In this document: positions 1 through 5,354 of the stretch, piece after piece
Layout: each line of letters starts with the position of its first letter
Position numbering within the stretch: the stretch's first letter is position 1
Assembly: GCA_002440945.1 (NCBI GenBank)
Contig: DJWG01000075.1
Coordinates: 4,919 to 12,949, forward strand
Reading direction: 5' to 3'
Length of the DNA: 8,031 nucleotides
DNA from: Rhodobacteraceae bacterium UBA6236
GTDB lineage: Bacteria; Pseudomonadota; Alphaproteobacteria; Rhodobacterales; Rhodobacteraceae
The notes under the pieces: generated by a model
The model's input: the letters and a program-made list of their open reading frames with translations, nothing else
What the model was told of the DNA's origin: nothing
The model's database searches: none
Translations under genes and position numbers: made by a program

Positions 1-113
1 GCTTTGACGAGGTCGAGATCGACGCGGATCTCGCCACCCGCCAGCCCGAGGATCAGTGGCTGTCACGCGCCAATTGGCAGGACCACCACTACCGCGCCCG
101 CCTGCGGGCCTGA
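1..113 (+). CDS. DUF934 family protein, C-terminal end (partial)
   Basis: The 5' end lies outside the window. The visible frame (first full codon at 3) encodes 36 residues beginning FDEVEIDADLATRQPEDQW and ends at TGA 111-113. From memory of the family, this acidic-then-tryptophan tail matches the end of the DUF934 proteins that sit next to cysH and the nitrite/sulfite reductase gene in Rhodobacterales. DUF934 has no proven biochemical activity, but its genomic linkage points to assimilatory sulfate reduction. The fpr gene immediately downstream fits that locus, because ferredoxin-type sulfite reductases need reduced ferredoxin. The identification rests on a short C-terminal piece and on context, so it is probable rather than certain. 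Confidence 0.65.
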   Translation, partial: FDEVEIDADLATRQPEDQWLSRANWQDHHYRARLRA

Positions 114-117
114 GTCC

Positions 118-156
118 CGCGCGCCCGCGCCGTCATGACGCGGCGCGCGCATCTTT
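118..156 (+). terminator. Possible terminator after the DUF934 gene
   Basis: A GC-rich stem begins 4 bases after the DUF934 stop. CGCGCGCC (118-125) pairs with GGCGCGCG (142-149), with a C bulge at 126 and a further GCG/CGC pairing inside. A short ATCTTT run follows. The T tract is weak, so this could be a factor-assisted terminator or only a GC-rich hairpin. Confidence 0.4.
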
Positions 157-207
157 CGCCGCCGGAGGTTTTCCCGTAGAAGACGGACAACCCCGCAACA
201 TGCAAAG

Positions 208-1023
208 TTGACATCCGTGAACGATTCCGTCACCCAGCCCGCCAAGACGCTGCCCGATGCGCAGATCGTCACCGCCGTCCAGCACTGGACCGACAGCCTG
301 TTTTCCTTCCGTGTTACCCGGCCCCGGACGCTGCGCTTCCGGTCGGGCGAATTCGTGATGATCGGGCTCCTGGACGACAACGGCAAGCCGCTTCTGCGCG
401 CCTATTCCATCGCCTCGCCCAGCTGGGACGAAGAGCTTGAATTCTATTCGATCAAGGTTCCGAACGGCCCGCTGACCAGCCGGCTTCAGCATATCGAGCC
501 GGGCGACCAGATCATTCTGCGCCCGAAGCCGGTGGGAACGCTGGTGCTGGATGCGCTTCTGCCCGGCGAACGGCTGTGGTTCCTGGCCACCGGCACCGGC
601 ATCGCCCCTTTCGCAAGCCTGATGCGCGACCCGGAAACCTATGAACGCTACGACTCGGTCGTGATGATGCACACCTGCCGCACGGCGGCGGAACTGGAAT
701 ACGGCCGGCAACTGGTCGAGGGGCTGAAGGAAGACCCGCTGATCGGCGAATATGCCCACAAGCTGAAATACTACGCCACCACCACACGCGAACAATCGCC
801 GCTGATGGGCCGCATCACCGACAACCTGACCAGCGGCAAGGTCTTTGCCGATCTGGGCATCCACCCGATGGACCGCGCCCATGACCGCGCGATGGTCTGC
901 GGATCGCTGGCCTTCAACATCGACGTGAAGGCGGTGCTGGAAAGCTTCGGCCTGCGCGAAGGCGCCAATTCCGAACCGCTGGAATATGTGGTGGAAAAGG
1001 CTTTCGTCGGCGACGGCGTCTAA
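208..1023 (+). CDS. fpr: Ferredoxin/flavodoxin--NADP(+) reductase
   Basis: This FAD enzyme moves electrons between NADPH and ferredoxin or flavodoxin in the cytoplasm. The 271-aa product has RAYSIAS (about 64-70), which binds FAD, and FYSIKVPNGPLTSRL (79-93). The NADP-binding domain shows ATGTGIAPFAS (127-137) and MVCGSLAF (229-236). It ends in the AFVGDGV extension typical of the R. capsulatus-type bacterial subclass, whose tail lies near the flavin. Length and sequence fit R. capsulatus FPR (about 272 aa). The start is uncertain. TTG at 208 gives MTSVNDSV and GTG at 217 gives a protein 3 residues shorter; neither has a strong ribosome binding site. ATG at 200 is out because it meets a stop after three codons. 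The position beside a DUF934/sulfite-reduction gene suggests a role in supplying electrons to assimilatory sulfite reductase, besides the redox-stress roles known for the family. Confidence 0.95.
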   Translation: MTSVNDSVTQPAKTLPDAQIVTAVQHWTDSLFSFRVTRPRTLRFRSGEFVMIGLLDDNGKPLLRAYSIASPSWDEELEFYSIKVPNGPLTSRLQHIEPGDQIILRPKPVGTLVLDALLPGERLWFLATGTGIAPFASLMRDPETYERYDSVVMMHTCRTAAELEYGRQLVEGLKEDPLIGEYAHKLKYYATTTREQSPLMGRITDNLTSGKVFADLGIHPMDRAHDRAMVCGSLAFNIDVKAVLESFGLREGANSEPLEYVVEKAFVGDGV

Positions 1024-1043
1024 GACCTTCCGGTTTCAATGTA

Positions 1044-1072
1044 AAACGCCGCGCAGATCCTGCGCGGCGTTT
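1044..1072. terminator. Bidirectional terminator between fpr and the small membrane protein gene
   Basis: A perfect 12-bp stem: AAACGCCGCGCA (1044-1055), loop GATCC, TGCGCGGCGTTT (1061-1072). It lies 20 bases after the fpr stop and 39 bases beyond the stop of the convergent small gene. A-rich sequence on the left and TTT on the right give a short U run in either direction, with the better one (UUUU) on the minus strand. Confidence 0.8.
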
Positions 1073-1111
1073 GTCATGACAAGGCTTTGCGCCCGCAAGT
1101 GCGCGCCCGGT

Positions 1112-1330
1112 TCACTGCGCGGTGGTCGTCGCCGGCGCGGTGGTCGTGGTGGCCGGAGCTTCGGTGGTCGTCGCAGGCGCTTCGGTCGTCGCAGGCGCGG
1201 TGGTCGTCGCGGCCGGAGCTTCGGTCGTGGTCGCCGGGGCCGGGGTCGTCTCGGTCTTCTGGCGGAAAGCGAAGAACCAGACGGCCAGGGCCAGCAGGAT
1301 TACAACGATGATGGCGGTTGTTCTGTTCAT
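1112..1330 (-). CDS. Small single-pass membrane protein with Thr/Ala/Pro/Glu-rich tail
   Basis: The gene encodes a 72-aa protein. A basic, short N-terminus (MNRTT) leads into one hydrophobic helix (about residues 6-22, AIIVVILLALAVWFFAF) followed by RQK. The remaining 46 or so residues are almost only Thr, Ala, Pro and Glu, in a loose TTEAPA/TTTAPA repeat. ATG at 1330 is chosen because GAGGGG lies 7 bases upstream (1338-1343). An in-frame ATG at 1384 would add 18 residues without membrane or signal character. I recognise no enzymatic domain. It could be an uncleaved signal-anchor protein with a flexible periplasmic tail, but the RQK after the helix makes the topology ambiguous. The tail resembles the low-complexity part of the OmpA-family protein encoded at 2980-5184. 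It faces infC divergently. The ribosome binding site and coherent helix-tail design support a real gene, although similar low-complexity frames are open on the other strand. Confidence 0.7.
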   Translation of the reverse strand: MNRTTAIIVVILLALAVWFFAFRQKTETTPAPATTTEAPAATTTAPATTEAPATTTEAPATTTTAPATTTAQ

Positions 1331-1337
1331 TTTTATG

Positions 1338-1343
1338 CCCCTC
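1338..1343 (-). promoter_or_regulatory. Ribosome binding site of the small membrane protein gene
   Basis: On the minus strand this reads GAGGGG, 7 bases before ATG 1330. It decides between the 72-aa start and a longer in-frame start at 1384. Confidence 0.65.
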
Positions 1344-1440
1344 AATGGGCGGCTGTTGGTGCCGCATTCTTGGGTATCTTCCAAAAACAGGAAAAAGGAA
1401 AGCCCGTCCGCAAATAGCGGCCCAAAGCGCTGAATTGCGG

Positions 1441-1469
1441 TTGAAAGCCGAGGCCCCGGGCACTATTTT
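1441..1469 (+). promoter_or_regulatory. Probable sigma-70-type promoter of infC
   Basis: TTGAAA (1441-1446) and TATTTT (1464-1469) are separated by 17 bases, the ideal spacing. They match the -35 and -10 consensus at 5 of 6 and 4 of 6 positions. Transcription would start around 1475-1478, leaving a leader of about 43 bases before the infC start at 1520. Confidence 0.55.
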
Positions 1470-1504
1470 GCGCGGCGATCAATGGATCGCATCCCAGCAA
1501 CGTC

Positions 1505-1511
1505 AGAAGGA
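1505..1511 (+). promoter_or_regulatory. Ribosome binding site that places the infC start at ATA
   Basis: AGAAGGA sits 8 bases before ATA 1520. No ATG, GTG or TTG lies in the infC frame within the 60 bases upstream of 1520, so this site supports the rare start codon. Confidence 0.65.
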
Positions 1512-1519
1512 TCGCTGCC

Positions 1520-2059
1520 ATAGCCCGCAGACCGCACAACGCCCCGCCCCAACGCGACACCGGCCCCCGCGTCAACGAACGCATTCGCGCGCCGGAAATT
1601 CGCCTGATCGGTGCGGATGGTGAAAACGTAGGTGTCGTCACCCCCGCGCGGGCGATGCAGATGGCCGAGGAAGCCGGGCTTGATCTTGTCGAGATCTCGC
1701 CCAACGCGGTGCCCCCGGTCTGCAAGATCATGGACTTCGGCAAGTTCAAGTACGAGTCGCAGAAACGCGAAGCCGAAGCCCGCAAGAAGCAGAAGATCAT
1801 CGAGATCAAGGAAATCAAGTTCCGCCCCGGCACCGATACTCATGACTACGACGTCAAGATGCGCTCGGTCCTGAAGTTCCTGTCCGAAGGCGACAAGGTC
1901 AAGGTGACGCTGCGCTTCCGCGGCCGTGAAATGGCGCACCAGGACCTGGGGGTCGAGCTTCTGAACCGCGTCGCCGCCGATGTGGCCGAAGCGGGCAAGG
2001 TCGAATCCATGCCGAAGCTGGAAGGCCGCCAGATGGTGATGATGATCGGCCCGCGCTGA
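1520..2059 (+). CDS. infC: Translation initiation factor IF-3
   Basis: IF-3 binds the 30S subunit, keeps it apart from 50S and proofreads start-codon/initiator-tRNA pairing. The reading gives 179 aa, the usual bacterial length. The N-terminal domain contains [39 protein letters not shown] and [15 protein letters not shown]. The lysine-rich linker ([19 protein letters not shown]) follows. The C-terminal domain shows [32 protein letters not shown] and a [13 protein letters not shown] ending. ATG at 1655 would delete the first 45 conserved residues, so it cannot be the true start. The first codon that fits the family N-terminus ([20 protein letters not shown]) and has a ribosome binding site is ATA at 1520. 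Rare starts such as AUU are known for infC in E. coli and let IF-3 repress its own translation; the same control is inferred here. It ends at a strong terminator ahead of rlmJ. rpmI and rplT, often next to infC elsewhere, are absent. Confidence 0.95.
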   Translation: MARRPHNAPPQRDTGPRVNERIRAPEIRLIGADGENVGVVTPARAMQMAEEAGLDLVEISPNAVPPVCKIMDFGKFKYESQKREAEARKKQKIIEIKEIKFRPGTDTHDYDVKMRSVLKFLSEGDKVKVTLRFRGREMAHQDLGVELLNRVAADVAEAGKVESMPKLEGRQMVMMIGPR

Positions 2060-2083
2060 TCGACGCCAAGATCGGAAAAGACG

Positions 2084-2111
2084 GCCCTCCGGCGCTTCCG
2101 GGGGGCTTTTT
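2084..2111 (+). terminator. Intrinsic terminator after infC
   Basis: GCCCTCCGG (2084-2092) pairs with CCGGGGGGC (2098-2106), a 9-bp stem with one G-U pair and a CGCTT loop. TTTTT follows (2107-2111). It starts 24 bases after the infC stop and is the best-formed plus-strand terminator in the window. Confidence 0.85.
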
Positions 2112-2141
2112 CATGCGCAAGCCTTGGGTTCGGGGGACAGG

Positions 2142-2927
2142 ATGCTCAGCTATCAGCACGGCTATCACGCGGGAAATCTGGCGGATGTGCAGAAACATGC
2201 GCTGCTGGCGGTCATGCTGGATTACCTGACGCAGAAGCCAAAACCGCTGAGCTATCTGGAAACCCATTCGGGCCGCGGTCTTTACGCGCTGGACGCGCCC
2301 GAGGCGCAGAAGACCGGCGAGGCCGCCGAAGGCATCCTGCGGGTGGGCGGCTGGTTTGCGCCCGATCACCCTTACGCGCGGGTGCTCGCCGATACCCGGG
2401 CGCGCTTTGGCGCCAATACCTATCCCGGTTCGCCCCTGATCGCGGCGCAGATGCTGCGGCGCGAGGATCGCCTGACCCTAGCGGAACTCCACCCACAGGA
2501 ACACGCGGCGCTGCAAGCCATCGCCGGACCCTTCGGCGCAACGGTGCTGCGCGAGGATGGGTTGAAGATGGCGCTGGCCCGGACGCCACCGACGCCCCGG
2601 CGCGGGTTGATGCTGATTGACCCGAGCTATGAGGTGAAGGAGGATTACGCCGCCCTGCCCCGCCTGATCGCGACGATCCACGCGAAATGGAACGTGGGCA
2701 CCATCGCGCTTTGGTATCCGATCCTGACCAGCGGCGCGCATCGTCCAATGCTGGTCACGCTCGAATCGGCCAGCTATCCCAAGATCCTCCGGCACGAGGT
2801 TTCGTTCCCGCCCGCCCGTGAAGGGCATGGGATGGTCGGCAGCGGCATGTTCATCCTCAATACCCCCTACGGCACAGAAGACGAGGCCGCGCGGCTGACC
2901 GGGCTTTTCGCCGGTTTGCGGGCCTGA
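2142..2927 (+). CDS. rlmJ: 23S rRNA (adenine(2030)-N(6))-methyltransferase RlmJ
   Basis: RlmJ uses S-adenosylmethionine to methylate N6 of A2030 in 23S rRNA. The 261-aa product starts with the family signature MLSYQHGYHAGNLADVQKH, close to the MLSYRHxxHAGNxADVxKH of E. coli RlmJ. YLETHSGRGLY (about 38-48) belongs to the SAM-binding core. LIDPSYEVKEDY (about 158-169) holds motif IV, here D160-P-S-Y163, a variant of the [DN]PP[YF] signature of N6-adenine methyltransferases. ATG 2142 is chosen because the signature begins there; a TTG 18 bases upstream would add six unrelated residues. GGGGGA lies 4 bases upstream, rather close. The gene begins only 30 bases after the infC terminator and has no visible promoter of its own, so it may depend on readthrough. 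E. coli RlmJ is about 280 aa, so the length is normal. It is convergent with the OmpA-family gene. Confidence 0.93.
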   Translation: MLSYQHGYHAGNLADVQKHALLAVMLDYLTQKPKPLSYLETHSGRGLYALDAPEAQKTGEAAEGILRVGGWFAPDHPYARVLADTRARFGANTYPGSPLIAAQMLRREDRLTLAELHPQEHAALQAIAGPFGATVLREDGLKMALARTPPTPRRGLMLIDPSYEVKEDYAALPRLIATIHAKWNVGTIALWYPILTSGAHRPMLVTLESASYPKILRHEVSFPPAREGHGMVGSGMFILNTPYGTEDEAARLTGLFAGLRA

Positions 2928-2931
2928 ACGC

Positions 2932-2959
2932 AAAAAAGCCGCGCCCCGAAGGGCGCGGC
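2932..2959 (-). terminator. Intrinsic terminator of the OmpA-family gene
   Basis: GCCGCGCCC (2938-2946), loop CGAA, GGGCGCGGC (2951-2959) form a perfect 9-bp stem. On the minus strand it is followed by six U residues (A tract 2932-2937). It lies 20 bases after the OmpA-family stop. It may also stop rlmJ transcripts, although the plus side lacks a T tract. Confidence 0.85.
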
Positions 2960-2979
2960 CTGTTCTGACTTGCGAAGCA

Positions 2980-5184
2980 TCAGTCCAGAAGCGAGGTGAT
3001 CCGGCGCACGCTGGCGCGGCGGTTTTCGCGTTCGGCGCCTTCGGTCTGCACCTTCAGGAACTGCTCGCCATAGCCCTGGACGACCATGTTTTCCGGCGGA
3101 ACCTTGAAGTATTCGGTCAGCGCCAGCGCCACCGATTCAGCCCGGCGGTCCGACAGCGCGAGGTTATAGGCCGCGCTGCCCACGGCGTCGGTATGGCCTT
3201 CGATCAGGAACATCTCGCGCGGGTTGTCCTTGATGAAGGACTGGATCGTGCGTCCCAGCGTCGACAGTGCCCGCGCCTGATCCGGCGTGATCGCGGCCGA
3301 GCCGGTTTCGAAGGTGATCGAATTCAGGTCGATCACCGGCACCAGGGCGCGCACTTCGTAGATGTCGCGGACCTGCGCCAGACTGAAGCGGCGACCGATG
3401 TTCGCCTCGTTGCGAAGCGCATCGCGCAGCTCGGCCTCGCTCGACGATGGCGAGGCAACGACATGGCGCGCCGGCCGCGGGAGTTCGGACACCACCACAG
3501 GGTCATAAGCGACGGTATCGTCGATCAGCATGGTCTGGCGGCCATCCCGGTCGATATGGACGCGGCGCAAGACCCGGTAATCCGCGTCGCGGATGGTCAC
3601 GATCTGCGTGCCGTCCTCGCGCGTGACGATGCTGCGGGTCGAGCCGTCGTTGAACCGTTCGGTCCGCACCGTCGATCCCGGCTGGCGCAGAAGCGCGTTG
3701 TCGTCCTTGATGACCTGATAGCTGCCATCGTCGCGCAACAGAACCACCCGGTCGCCCGAGTTCTGTTCGACCCGGCGGTTGTTCGACAGGATCGTGCCGA
3801 CAGCCAGCGCGCCAAGACCGGCAAGCGCGAACTTCTCAAGGTCCGACAGGCCCTTTTTCTTCGCCGCAGGCTGGGGGGTGGCCCCCGCCGTGGTCGTGGC
3901 CGTGGTCGGGGCGGTGGTCGGGGCGGTGGTCGGGGCGGCGGCTCCCTCGGTCGGGGTTTCGTTCACCTTGGTGGCGAAATCCTCGGCCGAACTGCGGGCG
4001 GTCTCGGGCGTGATGGTTTCCTCGATCACCTGTGCGGCAGGTACGGCGGTATCGGGCTCGGCCGAAACCGGGGCCGCGGCGGCAGCGGCAACCGGGGCTT
4101 CACCGGACGCGGCGTCGGGCTGCACCGGCAGAAGCGTCGCGGCGGCAGCGCCAGCCGCAGTGGCTTCGGCTGCGGGTGCTGCCGGAGCTTCAGTCGCGGG
4201 GGCGACGGTTGTCGTCGTGGTGGCCGTGCCTTCCGCCGCAGGTTGCTGCTGGCTCTCCAGCGCCTTTTGCAGATCCTCGGCGCTGGGGCTTGCCGGCGTC
4301 CCGGCAGGCGCCGGAGCAGCTTCGGTGCTGCTGGGCGCCGCAGGTTCGGTGGTGGCTGCCGGTGCCTCCGCCGGTGCCGTAGTGATCGCCGCACGGGCTT
4401 CCTGGGGTTGCTGGGCCTCCAACGCCTTCTTCAGTGCCTCCTCGTCCGTGGGCTGCGGCGCGGGCGCGGTGGGCGCGGTTGTGGTGGCTTCGGCAGGCGC
4501 CTCGGTGGGGGCCGCAGCCGGGGCCTGTGCAGGGGCCTGGGCCGGCTGCTCCGCAGGAGCCTCCGCAGGGGCTTCTCCGGTGGGCAGGATGCTGCCGCCC
4601 TGCGTCGCGGTCGCGGCAGGGGTTTCCGGCGTCGCATCGGCGGGCGCAGTCGCATCCGGCGCAATCGTCACGCCTTCGCCAGAGGTGACGGAGCCATCGG
4701 GCTGCGCCTCGGCAGGCGCGGGTTCAGCGGGGGCCGCGGCTTCGGGAACCGGCGCAAGCTTTGGCGCGGGTTCGGCAGGCGCGGGTTCGGGCGCCGCCTC
4801 GGAGGCCGGGGCCTGTTCTGCGGGGGCCTCTGCAGCGGGGGCCTCGGGTGCAGGGGCCTCGGGTGCAGGGGCCTCGGGTGCAGGGGCCTCGGGTGCAGGG
4901 GCCTCGGGTGCAGGGGCCTCGGGTGCAGGGGCCTCGGGTGCGGCTTCAGGGGTTGCTTCAGGCGTGGTCGTTGCCTCGGGCGCAGGGGCGGCCTCGGGCG
5001 CCGTTTCGGGCGCTTTCTCTTCGGTATTCGCTTTCGGCTTGTTGGTGCTGTCGCAGGGCCCGGCGCTGCCGTCGGCGCAAACCTCGGCGCCCTCCGGGGT
5101 CGTGGTCTGCGCCCAGATGGGTGCGGGCATCATCAGCGACAAGCTGGCGATCAGCGCGGTTGAGGTCTTGAGACTCTGACGCAT
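2980..5184 (-). CDS. OmpA-family protein with long Pro/Ala/Glu/Thr-rich repeat region
   Basis: The gene encodes a 734-aa envelope protein. Residues 1-25 form a signal peptide ending PAPIWA, probably cut before QTTTPEG. Two cysteines (36, 44) follow. Residues about 30-443 are low-complexity Pro/Ala/Glu/Thr, including seven or so EAPAP units (about 84-118) and TTAP repeats (about 418-429). A KKKGLSDLEKFALAG stretch leads into one hydrophobic helix (about 451-466). A beta-rich segment with DDGSYQV, NDGSTRS and EDGTQIV strands covers 475-560. Residues about 616-728 form an OmpA C-terminal domain with LNSITFETGSAAI, EGHTD (662-666) and LSDRRAESV. D666 and R681 match the pair that binds diaminopimelate in OmpA-like domains. 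ATG 5184 is chosen over ATGs at 5220 and 5205 because the signal peptide starts there and AAGGGG lies 10 bases upstream. It probably anchors to peptidoglycan; the function of the long arm is unknown. The beta segment resembles unnamed OmpA proteins of other Rhodobacterales, from memory. Confidence 0.9.
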   Translation of the reverse strand: MRQSLKTSTALIASLSLMMPAPIWAQTTTPEGAEVCADGSAGPCDSTNKPKANTEEKAPETAPEAAPAPEATTTPEATPEAAPEAPAPEAPAPEAPAPEAPAPEAPAPEAPAPEAPAAEAPAEQAPASEAAPEPAPAEPAPKLAPVPEAAAPAEPAPAEAQPDGSVTSGEGVTIAPDATAPADATPETPAATATQGGSILPTGEAPAEAPAEQPAQAPAQAPAAAPTEAPAEATTTAPTAPAPQPTDEEALKKALEAQQPQEARAAITTAPAEAPAATTEPAAPSSTEAAPAPAGTPASPSAEDLQKALESQQQPAAEGTATTTTTVAPATEAPAAPAAEATAAGAAAATLLPVQPDAASGEAPVAAAAAAPVSAEPDTAVPAAQVIEETITPETARSSAEDFATKVNETPTEGAAAPTTAPTTAPTTATTTAGATPQPAAKKKGLSDLEKFALAGLGALAVGTILSNNRRVEQNSGDRVVLLRDDGSYQVIKDDNALLRQPGSTVRTERFNDGSTRSIVTREDGTQIVTIRDADYRVLRRVHIDRDGRQTMLIDDTVAYDPVVVSELPRPARHVVASPSSSEAELRDALRNEANIGRRFSLAQVRDIYEVRALVPVIDLNSITFETGSAAITPDQARALSTLGRTIQSFIKDNPREMFLIEGHTDAVGSAAYNLALSDRRAESVALALTEYFKVPPENMVVQGYGEQFLKVQTEGAERENRRASVRRITSLLD
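3902..3937 (-). repeat. Three perfect 12-bp tandem repeats in the OmpA-family gene
   Basis: GTGGTCGGGGCG occurs three times in a row (plus-strand reading). On the coding strand it gives Thr-Thr-Ala-Pro units just before the hydrophobic helix. The period is a multiple of three, so copy changes keep the frame. Confidence 0.85.
4846..4935 (-). repeat. Six perfect 15-bp tandem repeats in the OmpA-family gene
   Basis: GGGTGCAGGGGCCTC is repeated six times without a mismatch (4846-4935), with partial copies on both sides (GGGGCCTC at 4838-4845, GGGTGC at 4936-4941). The coding strand reads Glu-Ala-Pro-Ala-Pro per unit. Identity at third codon positions points to recent slippage or unequal exchange. 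Confidence 0.95.
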
Positions 5185-5194
5185 GGGAAAAGAA

Positions 5195-5200
5195 CCCCTT
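5195..5200 (-). promoter_or_regulatory. Ribosome binding site of the OmpA-family gene
   Basis: It reads AAGGGG on the minus strand, 10 bases before ATG 5184. It favours this start over two upstream in-frame ATGs (5205, 5220), neither of which has a comparable site close by. Confidence 0.5.
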
Positions 5201-5251
5201 ATCATGGTTGACTGGAACATGATGCTCCAACGCCGTGAAAGATAAGCAGGT

Positions 5252-5280
5252 TCCCCGCGGTTATCCTATAACCGCGGGGA
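5252..5280. repeat. Perfect 13-bp inverted repeat upstream of the OmpA-family gene
   Basis: TCCCCGCGGTTAT (5252-5264) and ATAACCGCGGGGA (5268-5280) are exact inverse complements around a CCT loop. No T tract follows on either strand. It lies 68 bases upstream of the OmpA-family start and 72 bases past the stop of the prenyltransferase gene. It could be a U-less terminator of the transglycosylase-prenyltransferase operon, an operator, or a leader structure. Confidence 0.85.
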
Positions 5281-5315
5281 CCGAAGGCCGCATCAATCGG
5301 GGGTTTAGACCCTGC

Positions 5316-5339
5316 GGCAGGACCGGAAACCGGCCTGCC
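5316..5339 (-). terminator. Hairpin just after the HAD-UbiA gene, possible terminator
   Basis: GGCAGG-A-CCGG (5316-5326) pairs with CCGGCCTGCC (5330-5339), a 10-bp stem with one bulged A and an AAA loop, 15 bases after the stop codon. There is no U tract, so Rho-independent action is doubtful. With the larger hairpin at 5252-5280 it forms a pair between the two minus-strand genes. Confidence 0.4.
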
Positions 5340-5354
5340 CACGCGGTTAGGGGA

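Noticed and set aside
208..213. TTGACA read as a promoter -35 element
   Set aside because: No acceptable -10 lies 16-18 bases downstream, and it falls at the fpr start itself.
133..882. 249-codon minus-strand frame opposite fpr
   Set aside because: Antisense shadow of a confidently identified reductase; no ribosome binding site or family resemblance.
1655..1657. ATG as the infC start
   Set aside because: It would remove 45 residues of the conserved IF-3 N-terminal domain that are encoded in frame upstream.
4846..4935. CRISPR-like repeat array
   Set aside because: The units are 15 bp, directly adjacent without spacers, and encode an in-frame peptide repeat.
3193..5163. Long open plus-strand frame (656 codons) opposite the OmpA-family gene, rich in Arg and Gly
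   Set aside because: It is a by-product of GC-rich repeated codons on the other strand. The minus-strand product has a signal peptide, a recognisable OmpA domain, a ribosome binding site and a terminator.
3779..5179. Second long open plus-strand frame (Ala/Gly/Ser/Val-rich) in the same region
   Set aside because: Low-complexity mirror of the Pro/Ala/Glu/Thr coding strand; no start signal and no domain.
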